A DNA stretch of 55,664 nt, taken from Thermanaerothrix sp. GTDB taxonomy: Bacteria; Synergistota; Synergistia; Synergistales; Synergistaceae. The stretch is from the NCBI GenBank assembly GCA_026417795.1, contig JAOACP010000012.1, forward strand, positions 1 through 55,664. The letters run 5' to 3'. Positions 30,324 through 38,891 of this stretch are shown piece by piece (position 1 is the first letter of the stretch; every line of letters begins with the position of its first letter). Both the position numbers and the translations under genes were made by a program. The notes beneath the pieces are model-generated. The model was not told the origin of the DNA and did no database searches. It saw nothing but the letters and a program-made list of their open reading frames with translations.

Positions 30324-30593
30324 TCACCAGGGCTCCTCCCTGGCAACCTTCCTGTCCTCCAAGACCTCAAAGGGCGCCGCCTTCCTCTTAAGCTGGGCCT
30401 CATCGGCGGTCAACACCCTGACCTTGAGGAAACGGGAGGGGAAATCCACCTCCAACAGGTCTCCATCCTTAACCTCCGTGGAGGGCTTGGCAACCCTGCC
30501 GGCAACCCGAACCGCGCCGGCCTCCGCCATCTCCTGGGCCACGGTCCTTCTCTTAACTATCCTGGACAGCTTCAGGAACTTATCGACCCGCAA
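30324..30593 (-). CDS. rqcP: S4-domain RNA-binding protein RqcP (YabO-like)
   Basis: In Bacillus subtilis the homologue binds stalled 50S-peptidyl-tRNA complexes and works with RqcH to add alanine tails in ribosome-associated quality control. The chosen TTG at 30593 has a GGAGG eight bases upstream and gives 89 aa, beginning MRVDKFLKLSRIVKRRTVAQ, which matches the S4 domain pattern almost from the first residue; the longer open frame lacks support. The C-terminal tail is charged. It has its own promoter (30625-30653), and the upstream neighbour is an eRF1-like gene. Confidence 0.85.
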   Translation of the reverse strand: MRVDKFLKLSRIVKRRTVAQEMAEAGAVRVAGRVAKPSTEVKDGDLLEVDFPSRFLKVRVLTADEAQLKRKAAPFEVLEDRKVAREEPW

Positions 30594-30624
30594 GGCTTGT
30601 ACCTCCACTAACAATCTTCGATGG

Positions 30625-30653
30625 AGTATATCAAATCCGCGGAGGCTTTACAA
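30625..30653 (-). promoter_or_regulatory. Sigma-70 type promoter of rqcP
   Basis: On the minus strand TTGTAA (30648-30653) and TATACT (30625-30630) are separated by exactly 17 bases, placing transcription start about 25 bases before the ribosome binding site of rqcP. Confidence 0.75.
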
Positions 30654-30675
30654 CTTTACAAACTTCCCCAACTCC

Positions 30676-31752
30676 TCAACGGGGGTTTCTGAGCAGTCCA
30701 CCTATCCCCTGGTGTTCCCGGATGGCCGACGGCCTTCCAAGCACCACCACGTTGACGCCTCCCCGGATGGCCCGTCGGGCTATGGCCTCCTGCAGGTTCT
30801 CCTCCTCCCCCATGGCCCCGCCGCAGAGGGGGCATTGGGGCTCGTCAATCCCCAAGGCCCCGCAGGAGCCGCACCTCACACCCCTTAGGTCCTCCAGGTC
30901 CTCTATCACCAGCTTCATGAGCTCCCGGCGGTTCACGGCGTCTATGACCTGCCTAAGCCCCAGGGCGGAACGGATGGGCCCCTCCAATATCCTCTCCACC
31001 AGTTCCTCGGACTCCTGGAAGAACCGTCTCTCCATGGCCTCCCGGAGGTCTTCTTCCAGGCGGTGAAGGTCGTCGTCCCCCCTGAGCTTTATGGGACGCA
31101 CCGGAAGTCCCGTCTCCTGAAGTGCAGCCAAAGCCTCGGGCAGAAGCTCCTCTGAGGCGGAAAGCCAAACCTCCCGGCTGGGAAACTCCATGTCCAGCTC
31201 CTTTATCCGCCACTTGAGGTCCTTGAGGAACCGCCCCAGCGACGTCTCGGACCTGCGCTCTATCCGACGCTCCTCACCTCCCCTGAACCCCGCGTCCCTC
31301 ACGGGCCTTACTATCTCCTCCGAAATCCTATCGGCCTCGGAAAGGCGATGTCCAAAGCGGAATATCCTGGCATCCCCCCTGCGGAGGAGCACCATCCAGG
31401 CATCCCGGAAGGGCGAGAAGGCCTTCACGGCGGGCAGGATGGCCGGGGCATCCATGACGTACTCCCCATTGACGGGGTTGGGCAGCTCCAAAGCCGCGAA
31501 AGCCCCATCCCGGGCGGTGAAGAGGGCCACCCCCCTAGGGGCCCTCGGGTCCTTAAAGGTCCCAAACCTGTCGCTGAACTCATCCAGAGCCCTCGAAAGT
31601 CCCTGCTGGAACTCCCGGTCCACGCCGCGGGACCGATTCTTGAGCTCTATGGAGGCCTGCTTGGCGCTCATCCCCTGGAAGGACATGTAAAGGGAAAGCA
31701 CCCGGTCCTCCCCATCAAAGTCCTCAAGGATCTTCAACGCTGTCCGGGTCAT
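30676..31752 (-). CDS. eRF1-like bacterial release-factor homologue (baeRF/Vms1-like)
   Basis: A 358-residue protein with the layout of archaeal/eukaryotic release factor eRF1. Residues 73-135 resemble the eRF1 stretch entering domain 2 (RGVALFTARDGAFAALELP, then MVLLRRGDARIFRFG). The tripeptide that is GGQ in eRF1 appears here as GGE at 158-160, inside GFRGGEERRIERR, followed by the usual basic and amphipathic helix. Residues 256-355 match eRF1 domain 3: a RQVIDAVNRRELMKLVI helix-strand, a zinc ribbon CGSC/CPLC (C294, C297, C307, C310), and a closing EHQGIGGLLRN. The codon-reading NIKS domain is absent. It sits 53 bp downstream of rpoD with a GGAGG site and upstream of rqcP. Ribosome rescue or quality control is the likely sphere; catalysis is doubtful because of the GGE. 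Confidence 0.8.
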   Translation of the reverse strand: MTRTALKILEDFDGEDRVLSLYMSFQGMSAKQASIELKNRSRGVDREFQQGLSRALDEFSDRFGTFKDPRAPRGVALFTARDGAFAALELPNPVNGEYVMDAPAILPAVKAFSPFRDAWMVLLRRGDARIFRFGHRLSEADRISEEIVRPVRDAGFRGGEERRIERRSETSLGRFLKDLKWRIKELDMEFPSREVWLSASEELLPEALAALQETGLPVRPIKLRGDDDLHRLEEDLREAMERRFFQESEELVERILEGPIRSALGLRQVIDAVNRRELMKLVIEDLEDLRGVRCGSCGALGIDEPQCPLCGGAMGEEENLQEAIARRAIRGGVNVVVLGRPSAIREHQGIGGLLRNPR

Positions 31753-31805
31753 GGGGATCCCTCCTTCTCGACCTCTGACTTTAGCGGGGCACCCCTGAGA
31801 CTTGG

Positions 31806-32978
31806 TTAGTCCAGAAAGTCCCTCAGCCGCTTGCTCCTGCTGGGGTGCCTCAGCTTCCTCAACGCCTTGGCCTCTATCTGCCTTATCCTCTCCCTGGTAA
31901 CCCCGAAGCGCTTCCCCACCTCCTCAAGGGTATGGGAATGGCCGTCCTCAAGGCCGAACCGAAGCCTTAAGACCTCCCTCTCCCTGTCCGTGAGATCCTC
32001 AAGCATCTCCTCCAGTTGCTCCCGCAGTATCTGGTTCGCCGCCGCCTCATCGGGGCTTGGAAGGTCCTTGTCCTCCAGGAAGTCCCCCAGCTGGCTGTCC
32101 TCCTCCTCCCCTATGGGGGTCTCCAAGGACACGGGCTCCTGAGCTATCTTCTGGATCTCCTCCACCCGGTCGGCGGTAACCCCCATCTCCGCGGCTATCT
32201 CCTCCACCGATGGCTCCCGGCCAAGCCGCATCACCAATGAACGGGATACCCTTATGAGCTTGTTTATGGTCTCCACCATGTGCACCGGTATCCTTATGGT
32301 GCGGGCCTGGTCCGCTATGGCCCTGGTTATGGCCTGCCTTATCCACCAGGTGGCGTAGGTGCTGAACTTATAGCCCTTCCGGTAGTCGAACTTCTCCACC
32401 GCCCGTATAAGCCCCATGTTGCCCTCCTGGATCAGGTCCAGAAAGAGCATGCCCCGGCCTATGTACTTCTTGGCTATGCTCACCACCAGGCGAAGGTTGG
32501 CCTCCACAAGCTTGCTCTTGGCCGCCTCGTCCCCCGCCTCGACACCCTTGGCAAGCTCAACCTCCTCCTCCGGGGACAATAGGGGTATCCTGCCTATCTC
32601 CCTAAGGTACATCCTGACGGGGTCGGACAGGGGCAGATCCTCAAGGTCCCCCAGGTCGTCGGAGGCCAGGGTCATCTGGGGCAGCACGTCCTCCGCCAAC
32701 CCCTCCTGCGCCCTGGACTTGCTCTCGTCCACCACGTCTATCCCAAGCTCCATAAGGGTAAAGTAAAGGTTGTCCAGCACGTCTGCTGACAGGAGCTCCT
32801 TGGGCAGGTGCTTCTCTATGTCATCGTAGGTGACGGACCCCTTCTCCCTGGCGTCGTGAAGAAGGTCCCTCACGTTCTCTATGTAGTCCATCATGTTCTC
32901 CGAGGCTGCGGAGTCCTCGGTCACCATGACCTCACCATCGTCTCTGACGTCCCCGTTGCCTTCAAGCTTTTCCACCAT
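31806..32978 (-). CDS. rpoD: RNA polymerase primary sigma factor
   Basis: Housekeeping sigma-70 factor. The 390-residue protein has a region 1.1-like start, the region 1.2 stretch [17 protein letters not shown], region 2 with [41 protein letters not shown] in outline, region 3, and region 4 with the -35-binding helix [19 protein letters not shown]. The promoters proposed here (TTGACA/TATAAT types) match its specificity. It follows dnaG by 11 bp, the classic macromolecular-synthesis pairing. Confidence 0.97.
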   Translation of the reverse strand: MVEKLEGNGDVRDDGEVMVTEDSAASENMMDYIENVRDLLHDAREKGSVTYDDIEKHLPKELLSADVLDNLYFTLMELGIDVVDESKSRAQEGLAEDVLPQMTLASDDLGDLEDLPLSDPVRMYLREIGRIPLLSPEEEVELAKGVEAGDEAAKSKLVEANLRLVVSIAKKYIGRGMLFLDLIQEGNMGLIRAVEKFDYRKGYKFSTYATWWIRQAITRAIADQARTIRIPVHMVETINKLIRVSRSLVMRLGREPSVEEIAAEMGVTADRVEEIQKIAQEPVSLETPIGEEEDSQLGDFLEDKDLPSPDEAAANQILREQLEEMLEDLTDREREVLRLRFGLEDGHSHTLEEVGKRFGVTRERIRQIEAKALRKLRHPSRSKRLRDFLD

Positions 32979-32989
32979 GTCGGACGCCC

Positions 32990-34735
32990 CTACCCCCTTC
33001 CCTTTATCTTCCTTGCCAGGTTGAAGAACTCCTCCATCTCATGGTTTTCCAAGGACTCTCCCCTGGCCATGCGTTCCTTAAGATATCTGTAACGTCTCAT
33101 CTGGTGATTCCTCTCTAGCCCCGCCAGGATCTCCCCCACCGGGTCGTCCACCATCAGCTGGTCTAAAAACGCCCCCCCCTTGGCTATTATGGCGGGATAA
33201 ACCCTGTCCCCCATCACGGCCCACCGGGACTCCATCTCCCCCGGGTCCTCCCCGCAAAGGAGCGCAAAGGCCAAGGTCCTGGCCTCATCCCTCCTGAGCA
33301 GGGGTATCACCCGCTCCGGAGGCAGAACCCCACGAAGCTCCCGGCGGTACCAAAGGGCGGCGCACAGCCCCCACTCCCAAAGGTCATCCTTGTCCTCCTG
33401 GGGAGAGTCCCCCGGAACACCCGCAGAAGACCCATTGCCCGACGCCCTGCCGGGCGGCTCTCCTACAGCGGCAGGTCCTAGGGACCCACCCCTGCCCCGG
33501 CCAACTCGATCCAACTCCCTTTCCAACTGGTGGGGCAACACCCCAAGCACCTCCGCCACCTTCGGTATGTGTTCCTTAAGATACAGGGGCGAAAGGCTCG
33601 CAAGACCCTCCAAGAGCTCCCGCTGCCCCTTAAGATCCATCCCCAAGGCGCCGGACCCCACCCTGGAGGCGGCGTGAAAGACCGGCAGGGGCAACGCGGA
33701 TTCCAGGGCTGCCTTGAACTTCGATACCCCATCGGGGGCGGACAGCAACTCGTCTGGATCCTTCCCGGAAGGGATCCGCACCACCGCCACCTCAACGCCC
33801 ATTCGATGCAGCATGTACATCCCCCGTACCGCCGCCTCCTGACCCGCCAGGTCCGAGTCGAAACACACGGCGCAGCGGTCCGAGTGCCGGGCTATCATGG
33901 CGCACTGCTCCTCCGTGAGGGACGTGCCAAGGCACGCCACCGTCTCGTTGAACCCCTTGAGATGGCAGCGGATGGCGTCCATGTAGCCCTCCACCAGTAT
34001 CACCCTTCCCCGCTCCCTTATGGCCTGTTTGGCCATGTTCAAAAGATACAGGAACTTCCTCTTCTCGAACAGGGGGCCCTCGGGGCTGTTGACGTACTTG
34101 GCCCCTTCACCGTCCACCAAACGGCCTCCAAACCCCACAAGCCGTCCGGTCTCGTTCCTCAAGGGGAATATAACCCTTCCCCGGAACCTGTCATAGGGCC
34201 CCCGCTGTCCCTCCACCAAAAGCCCCGCGTCAAGAGCGTCTTTCACGCTGAACCCCCTGGAGGCCAGATGATCCCTTAGGGCCCCCCAGGACATGGGGGC
34301 CCAGCCCAGCTCAAAGAGCTCAAAGGCCCGTGGGTCCAGACCCCTTCGGCTGAGGTATCCCTGGGCCGCGGCACCCTCCTTAGAGTTAAGCCTGTCACGG
34401 AAGAACCGCAGCGCCTCCTCCAGGATAGGAAGGCGGGAGGAAACCCTCTTATCTACCTGCACCCCCGCCATCTGGGCCAGCTTCTCCAGCGCCTCCGGGA
34501 AGGACAGGTTCTCCATGGCCATGACGAAGGAGAATATGTCTCCCCCCTTGCCGCATCCGAAGCAGTGATATGTTTGGCGTTCCTGGGATACCGTAAACGA
34601 GGGTGTCTTCTCGGAGTGGAAGGGACACAGGGCCACGTAGTGTTTACCCCTCTTGCGCAGGGGCAAATAGGCGGACACCACGTCCACGATATCCAGTCTT
34701 TCCTTTATGAGGCGCACGTGGTCGTTCAAAGCCAC
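32990..34735 (-). CDS. dnaG: DNA primase
   Basis: Makes RNA primers at the replication fork. From GTG at 34735 it is 581 aa; TTG at 34729 is an equal candidate because GGGGGTG lies closer to an ideal distance from it. The open frame extends 39 codons further up, but those residues derive from leader hairpin DNA. The CHC2-type zinc finger is CPFH at 37-40 with CFGC at 58-61. The Toprim motif is [10 protein letters not shown] near 247-256. The C-terminal third should bind DnaB helicase. Cotranscribed with rpoD. Confidence 0.95.
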   Translation of the reverse strand: MALNDHVRLIKERLDIVDVVSAYLPLRKRGKHYVALCPFHSEKTPSFTVSQERQTYHCFGCGKGGDIFSFVMAMENLSFPEALEKLAQMAGVQVDKRVSSRLPILEEALRFFRDRLNSKEGAAAQGYLSRRGLDPRAFELFELGWAPMSWGALRDHLASRGFSVKDALDAGLLVEGQRGPYDRFRGRVIFPLRNETGRLVGFGGRLVDGEGAKYVNSPEGPLFEKRKFLYLLNMAKQAIRERGRVILVEGYMDAIRCHLKGFNETVACLGTSLTEEQCAMIARHSDRCAVCFDSDLAGQEAAVRGMYMLHRMGVEVAVVRIPSGKDPDELLSAPDGVSKFKAALESALPLPVFHAASRVGSGALGMDLKGQRELLEGLASLSPLYLKEHIPKVAEVLGVLPHQLERELDRVGRGRGGSLGPAAVGEPPGRASGNGSSAGVPGDSPQEDKDDLWEWGLCAALWYRRELRGVLPPERVIPLLRRDEARTLAFALLCGEDPGEMESRWAVMGDRVYPAIIAKGGAFLDQLMVDDPVGEILAGLERNHQMRRYRYLKERMARGESLENHEMEEFFNLARKIKGRG

Positions 34736-34752
34736 ACCCCCGGCAAACCAAG

Positions 34753-34792
34753 GATCCGCAGGGGGTTTCCCACCGCCCCTGCGGATCTTTTT
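34753..34792 (+). terminator. Plus-strand terminator-like hairpin in the dnaG leader
   Basis: Arms 34753-34764 and 34776-34787 form a perfect 12-bp stem, followed on the plus strand by five Ts. No plus-strand gene precedes it. On the minus strand it is a hairpin just before the dnaG start, preceded by AAAAA. Confidence 0.55.
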
Positions 34793-34816
34793 ACGCTGAA
34801 ACGTCCCAAAGGGCCC

Positions 34817-34845
34817 AAAAGCCCCCTGGGAGAATCCCAGGGGGC
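34817..34845 (-). terminator. Rho-independent terminator of hppA
   Basis: Perfect 11-bp stem (34821-34831 with 34835-34845, loop of 3) followed on the minus strand by TTTT, 29 bases after the hppA stop. Confidence 0.8.
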
Positions 34846-34873
34846 CGCGCATTTCTCGCTCAACGGTTCAAGC

Positions 34874-36835
34874 TTAGAGGAAGAGGGGAGCCAAGACCAG
34901 GGCCACCACGGACATGAGCTTGATTAGTATGTTGAGGCTCGGACCGGCGGTATCCTTGAAGGGGTCTCCGACGGTGTCCCCCACCACCGCCGCGGCGTGG
35001 GCAGGGGTGCCCTTGCCGCCATGGTGCCCCTCTTCGATGTACTTCTTGGCGTTGTCCCAAGCGCCGCCGGCGTTGGACATGAAGATGGCCATCATGACGC
35101 CGGTGACTATGGATCCGCCAAGGAGCCCGCCAAGGGCCTGAACTCCCAGGAAGTAACCCACCAGCACCGGCACCGCCACCGCCATGAGGCCGGGCACCAC
35201 CATCTCCCGAAGGGCTGCGGCGGTGGATATGTCCACGCACCTCTCGTACTGGGGCTCCGCGGTGCCCTCCATTATGCCCGGGATCTCCCGGAACTGGCGG
35301 CGCACCTCGTCTATCATCCTCTGAGCCGCCCGGCCCACCGCCTGGATGGAGAGGGCGCTGAAGATGAAGGGCAGAAGACCGCCGATGAAGAGCCCCACCA
35401 TCACCTTGGGGTCCTTAAGGTCTATGGCGGAGAGCTTGACCGCCTGGCCATAGGTCACGAAGAGCGCCAGGGCGGTAAGGGCGGCGGAACCGATGGCAAG
35501 CCCCTTGCCTATGGCGGCGGTGGTGTTGCCCACGGCGTCCAGCTTGTCGGTGATGTTCCTTACTTCCTTGGGGAGCCCGCTCATCTCGGCGATTCCACCC
35601 GCGTTGTCGGCGATGGGGCCGTAGGCGTCCACCGACAGGGCCATGCCGGTTATGGCCAGCATGCCCACCGCGGAACAGGCGATCCCATAGAGTCCGCCGA
35701 ACTTGACGCCCGCCAGGGTGGCGGCGCAGATGAAGACCACCGGCCATCCGGTGGACTTCATGCCCACTCCGATGCCCGCCAGCACGTTGGTGGCGTAGCC
35801 CGTGTTGGAGGCGTCAGCTATCTCCTGGACGGGCTTGTAGCTGGCGGAGGTGTATATCTCGGTCACGTAGCCGATGGCCACGCCGGCGGCCACGCCGGCC
35901 ACCACCGCCCAGAAGAGGGTAAGATCCTGGAAGATCCAACGGGTGACGAAGAAGGTGCCTAGGATCATGAACACCCCGGTGGAGATAAGCCCCATCCGAA
36001 GGGCAAGCTGCGGATCTCCACCCTCCTTGACCCTCACGAAGAAGGTGCCGAGTATGGAGGCCACTATGCCAACCGCGGCGAGGAACAGCGGATAAGCCAC
36101 CCCGGCGGTGCCGAAGACCATGGCCCCCACGGACATGGCGGCTATGATGGAGTTGACGTAGGACTCGAAGAGGTCGGCGCCCATGCCGGCGATGTCGCCC
36201 ACGTTGTCACCCACGTTGTCCGCGATGACCGCCGGGTTCCTGGGGTCGTCCTCCGGTATGCCCGCCTCCACCTTGCCCACCAGGTCGGCGCCCACGTCGG
36301 CGGCCTTGGTGTAAATGCCGCCCCCCACCCTGGCGAACAGGGCTATGGAGCTGGCGCCGAATCCGAAGCTGGCTATCACGTTGGGGTCGCCAAAGAGCAC
36401 GTACATGGCCACGATGCCGATCACGCCCACACCCACCACGGTCATGCCCATGACGCTGCCGCCCTGGAAGGCCAGCTTCAGGGCGGAGTTCATGCCCATG
36501 GTGGCGGCGAAGGCGGTCTTACCGTTGGACTTGGTGGCCACCTTCATGCCCGCGTAGCCCGTGGAGGCGCTGCATACGGCGCCTATCACGAAGCACACCG
36601 CGCTGGGCACCCCTATCTTGTAAGCCAAAAGGGCTCCAACCACCGCCACAAAGGGGATGAGCGCCTTGTACTCCCTGTAGAGAAACGCCATAGCGCCCCT
36701 CTGGATGATGCCGGAGAGGCGAACCACGTTCTCGTTTTCCACCTTGAAGGCGTTGATGCGCCCCGTGGCCACCAACGCGAACAGGATGGCCAGAACGCCG
36801 GTTCCGCCCACCACTCCTAACCACGAGTAACCCAT
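34874..36835 (-). CDS. hppA: Membrane-bound pyrophosphatase (K+-dependent, probably Na+-pumping)
   Basis: Couples pyrophosphate hydrolysis to ion export across the inner membrane. From ATG at 36835 it is 653 aa; a GAGGAGG lies eight bases upstream, so a longer start is rejected. About sixteen membrane segments are expected. Substrate motifs include [32 protein letters not shown] and [12 protein letters not shown]. The stretch [10 protein letters not shown] carries Ala at the position that marks K+-dependent enzymes (Lys in K+-independent ones), and GADLFESYV resembles Na+-pumping members such as that of Thermotoga maritima. Ion specificity is inference. It stands alone with its own promoter and terminator. 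Confidence 0.93.
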   Translation of the reverse strand: MGYSWLGVVGGTGVLAILFALVATGRINAFKVENENVVRLSGIIQRGAMAFLYREYKALIPFVAVVGALLAYKIGVPSAVCFVIGAVCSASTGYAGMKVATKSNGKTAFAATMGMNSALKLAFQGGSVMGMTVVGVGVIGIVAMYVLFGDPNVIASFGFGASSIALFARVGGGIYTKAADVGADLVGKVEAGIPEDDPRNPAVIADNVGDNVGDIAGMGADLFESYVNSIIAAMSVGAMVFGTAGVAYPLFLAAVGIVASILGTFFVRVKEGGDPQLALRMGLISTGVFMILGTFFVTRWIFQDLTLFWAVVAGVAAGVAIGYVTEIYTSASYKPVQEIADASNTGYATNVLAGIGVGMKSTGWPVVFICAATLAGVKFGGLYGIACSAVGMLAITGMALSVDAYGPIADNAGGIAEMSGLPKEVRNITDKLDAVGNTTAAIGKGLAIGSAALTALALFVTYGQAVKLSAIDLKDPKVMVGLFIGGLLPFIFSALSIQAVGRAAQRMIDEVRRQFREIPGIMEGTAEPQYERCVDISTAAALREMVVPGLMAVAVPVLVGYFLGVQALGGLLGGSIVTGVMMAIFMSNAGGAWDNAKKYIEEGHHGGKGTPAHAAAVVGDTVGDPFKDTAGPSLNILIKLMSVVALVLAPLFL

Positions 36836-36875
36836 GACCCAGACCTCCTCGAACAAAAAAGTGAAATAGAAACAC

Positions 36876-36897
36876 TACCCCCCTCATGAGGGGGGTA
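36876..36897. repeat. 22-bp perfect palindrome in the hppA leader
   Basis: A TA-C6-TCATGA-G6-TA palindrome about 9 bases downstream of the predicted hppA transcription start. On the minus strand it is followed after a short spacer by a T-rich stretch ending TTTTTTG just before the ribosome binding site. It may stabilise the mRNA or act as an attenuator. Confidence 0.6.
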
Positions 36898-36912
36898 CCA
36901 AAGCCGACGTTG

Positions 36913-36941
36913 ATTATATCCATCCTTAACCCCCAAGACAA
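36913..36941 (-). promoter_or_regulatory. Strong sigma-70 promoter of hppA
   Basis: Minus-strand TTGTCT (36936-36941) and a perfect TATAAT (36913-36918) with 17-base spacing. An inverted repeat with 7-bp arms (36950-36967) lies nine bases upstream of the -35 and could be an operator or the end of the mobB transcript. Confidence 0.75.
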
Positions 36942-36976
36942 GGGAGCCCCGGAATTGACAAATTCCGAAAAATCTA

Positions 36977-37582
36977 TTAGGAATCCTCTCCCTCCCCTTC
37001 GTCCCATACATAGGCCCTGACCCATCCCCTCTTAAAACGAACCCCCTTGAGCTCTCTGACCATGCCCAGAAGCCCTCCACGGACGAAGTCCGCCACGAAG
37101 TCCTTCATGGGAACCTCCCCGGCGGGGGTGAAGACCCGGCTCCTTTTATGCCCCCTTCTTGCCATGTCAAGGAGCTTCTCACACAGCTCCTCGAGCTCCT
37201 CCTCTCCACCCCAGTAGGTGAAGAAGACTCCATCCACACCCTTAGGAGCGTCCTTGCCCACCCAAACCTTCGGGAACCGCAGGGACTTGCCCCCCTCCAC
37301 CAAAACCAGGTCCTTGGTGGGGAAAAGGCGCATGGCAAGCTCCCCAACCTCCCATTGACCCACCATGTCAAACCTGGCTCCGTCGGGACCTAAAAGCACT
37401 GCGGATCCCACCGCCCCAAGGGCCTTGCCGGTATCGGTGGAAGCCGGCGAGAGGACCTCTTCGCTGGTCCTCTTTATAAAACCCACGTGACACCCCCTCT
37501 GGGTCAACATATCCAATATCTTGACGCAAAGGGTGGTCTTGCCGCTGTCCTTGAGTCCGCAGACACACACTATGGGCAACAT
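36977..37582 (-). CDS. mobB: Molybdopterin-guanine dinucleotide biosynthesis protein MobB
   Basis: GTP-binding accessory protein of molybdenum (or tungsten) cofactor maturation. From ATG at 37582 (GGAGG seven bases upstream) it is 201 aa. The P-loop is GLKDSGKT at 9-16, and ALGAVGSAVLLGPDG and LVLVEGGKS fit the MobB core. A C-terminal segment with VPMKDFVADFVRGGLLGMVRELKGV is not part of the minimal P-loop domain. No molybdoenzyme lies in the window. It diverges from the HD-GYP gene. Confidence 0.8.
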   Translation of the reverse strand: MLPIVCVCGLKDSGKTTLCVKILDMLTQRGCHVGFIKRTSEEVLSPASTDTGKALGAVGSAVLLGPDGARFDMVGQWEVGELAMRLFPTKDLVLVEGGKSLRFPKVWVGKDAPKGVDGVFFTYWGGEEELEELCEKLLDMARRGHKRSRVFTPAGEVPMKDFVADFVRGGLLGMVRELKGVRFKRGWVRAYVWDEGEGEDS

Positions 37583-37623
37583 CAAAACACCTCCGCAGCT
37601 TGGGTCACCTTCAAGAATGATAC

Positions 37624-37638
37624 ATCAACCGGGTTGAT
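37624..37638. promoter_or_regulatory. Palindrome in the mobB/HD-GYP divergent region
   Basis: Seven-bp arms around one central base (ATCAACC, G, GGTTGAT). On the minus strand it falls between a possible -35 (TTGGAT) and -10 (TATCAT) of mobB, where a repressor site would block transcription. A candidate operator only. Confidence 0.4.
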
Positions 37639-37671
37639 ATCCAAAAATCCACAATGTTTCCGTCAAAATGA

Positions 37672-37677
37672 TATAAT
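37672..37677 (+). promoter_or_regulatory. -10 element of the HD-GYP gene promoter
   Basis: Perfect TATAAT with no good -35 at 16-18 bases upstream. Transcription would start near 37684, leaving a very short leader before the first possible start codon. Confidence 0.5.
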
Positions 37678-37694
37678 TAACCACATGCTGTTAA

Positions 37695-38864
37695 TTGAAA
37701 ACGGGGGAGGTGGCGGATCTGAGCGGGGATATCTTCAAAGTGCCGGTGCAGGACCTCATAAGCTTCGGCGGCATCGTGGCCGAGGACGTCATGTCCGTGA
37801 GGGGTTCCGTCATCATCCCCAAGGGAACTAGGCTTGCCATGCTGGGGGACTCCATGCTGGTGCTGATGAGGCGGCTTCTGGACGAGGGCATCTGCTACAT
37901 CCACGTCCGCCGGGAGGACCACGTGGAGCAGGACGCCCTGGACTCCTTCATAGACCAGGTGATGAGCTCCAACGTGATAATAGACCCGGAGGTGGCCAAC
38001 AGGTCCATAACGGAGGTTAAGAGCCTGTTCGAGTCCATAAGAACCCAGCGGATAACCCCGGAGCTTATGGGCCCCATCTCAGAGGTGGCGAAGGAGCTGT
38101 TGGAGCAGATACTTACGAAGCCCAAGATATTGTTCTCCGTGGCCAAGGTGCGCCATTGGGACGAGTACACCTTCGTGCACTCCTTCAACACCGCCGCCAT
38201 ATCGGGCTTCCTTGCCCACCGGATGGCTTCGGAGTTCGCGGAGATCGCGGTGCTTGGGGGGCTTTTGCACGACCTTGGGAAGGCCCGGATACCCCTTGAG
38301 ATCCTCAACAAGCCAGGCCCCTTGACGGAAGAGGAGTTCAACCTCATGAAAACCCATCCCCTCCTGGGGGAACAGCTGGCCAGGGAGCTTGGCATAGACA
38401 ACCCCCACATCCTGGCGATAATAAGGAGCCACCACGAACGCTGGTCCGGCGCGGGCTACCCGGACGGCAAGCGCGGGGAGGACATAAACTTCCTGTCCCG
38501 CATCGTGGCGGTGGCGGACGCCTTCGACGCCATGACATCCGAGCGGAGCTACAAACAAGCGGTCCCATTCAGGGAGGCGGTGAACACCATCATCCTGGAC
38601 GGGGGCACCCATTTCGACCCCAAGGTGAGCAGGCTCCTGCTCACCTCCTTCGGCATGTACCCCCCGGGATCGGTGGTGGAGCTGTCGGACAAGTCCATAG
38701 GGGTGGTGGTCTCGTCGGGGGGGGAAGACCTGCTGCGGCCGGTGGTCATGATCAAGGTAAACCCCGACGGTAGCCTCAACGAATCCCTGCACCTAATGGA
38801 CCTTAAGCGGTCGGACCTTAGGATACGGCGGTACCTGGGATGGGAGGGGAAGAGGGCCCTGTAA
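37695..38864 (+). CDS. HD-GYP domain protein, probable cyclic-di-GMP phosphodiesterase
   Basis: Cytoplasmic protein of up to 389 aa. The C-terminal HD-GYP domain has its full metal set: H162, HD at 192-193 (LHDLGKARIP), H221, HH at 246-247, GYP at 254-256 and a later VADAFDAMTSER Asp. Intact residues predict c-di-GMP hydrolysis. The N-terminal 120 residues include a VPVQDLISFGGIVAEDV segment and no membrane span. The start is uncertain: TTG at 37695 has no room for a ribosome binding site, whereas GGGGGAGG at 37703-37710 would serve a rare CTG at 37719. It is the only plus-strand gene between 1 and 52.8 kb. Confidence 0.85.
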   Translation: MKTGEVADLSGDIFKVPVQDLISFGGIVAEDVMSVRGSVIIPKGTRLAMLGDSMLVLMRRLLDEGICYIHVRREDHVEQDALDSFIDQVMSSNVIIDPEVANRSITEVKSLFESIRTQRITPELMGPISEVAKELLEQILTKPKILFSVAKVRHWDEYTFVHSFNTAAISGFLAHRMASEFAEIAVLGGLLHDLGKARIPLEILNKPGPLTEEEFNLMKTHPLLGEQLARELGIDNPHILAIIRSHHERWSGAGYPDGKRGEDINFLSRIVAVADAFDAMTSERSYKQAVPFREAVNTIILDGGTHFDPKVSRLLLTSFGMYPPGSVVELSDKSIGVVVSSGGEDLLRPVVMIKVNPDGSLNESLHLMDLKRSDLRIRRYLGWEGKRAL

Positions 38865-38891
38865 GGGGCCCCCTATAGATCACGACCGGGC

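Noticed and set aside
30594-30614. Seven-codon N-terminal extension of RqcP
   Set aside because: It would include the GGAGG ribosome binding site that serves the TTG at 30593.
34736-34852. 39-codon N-terminal extension of DnaG
   Set aside because: It translates the leader hairpin; the normal primase N-terminus begins at about 34735.
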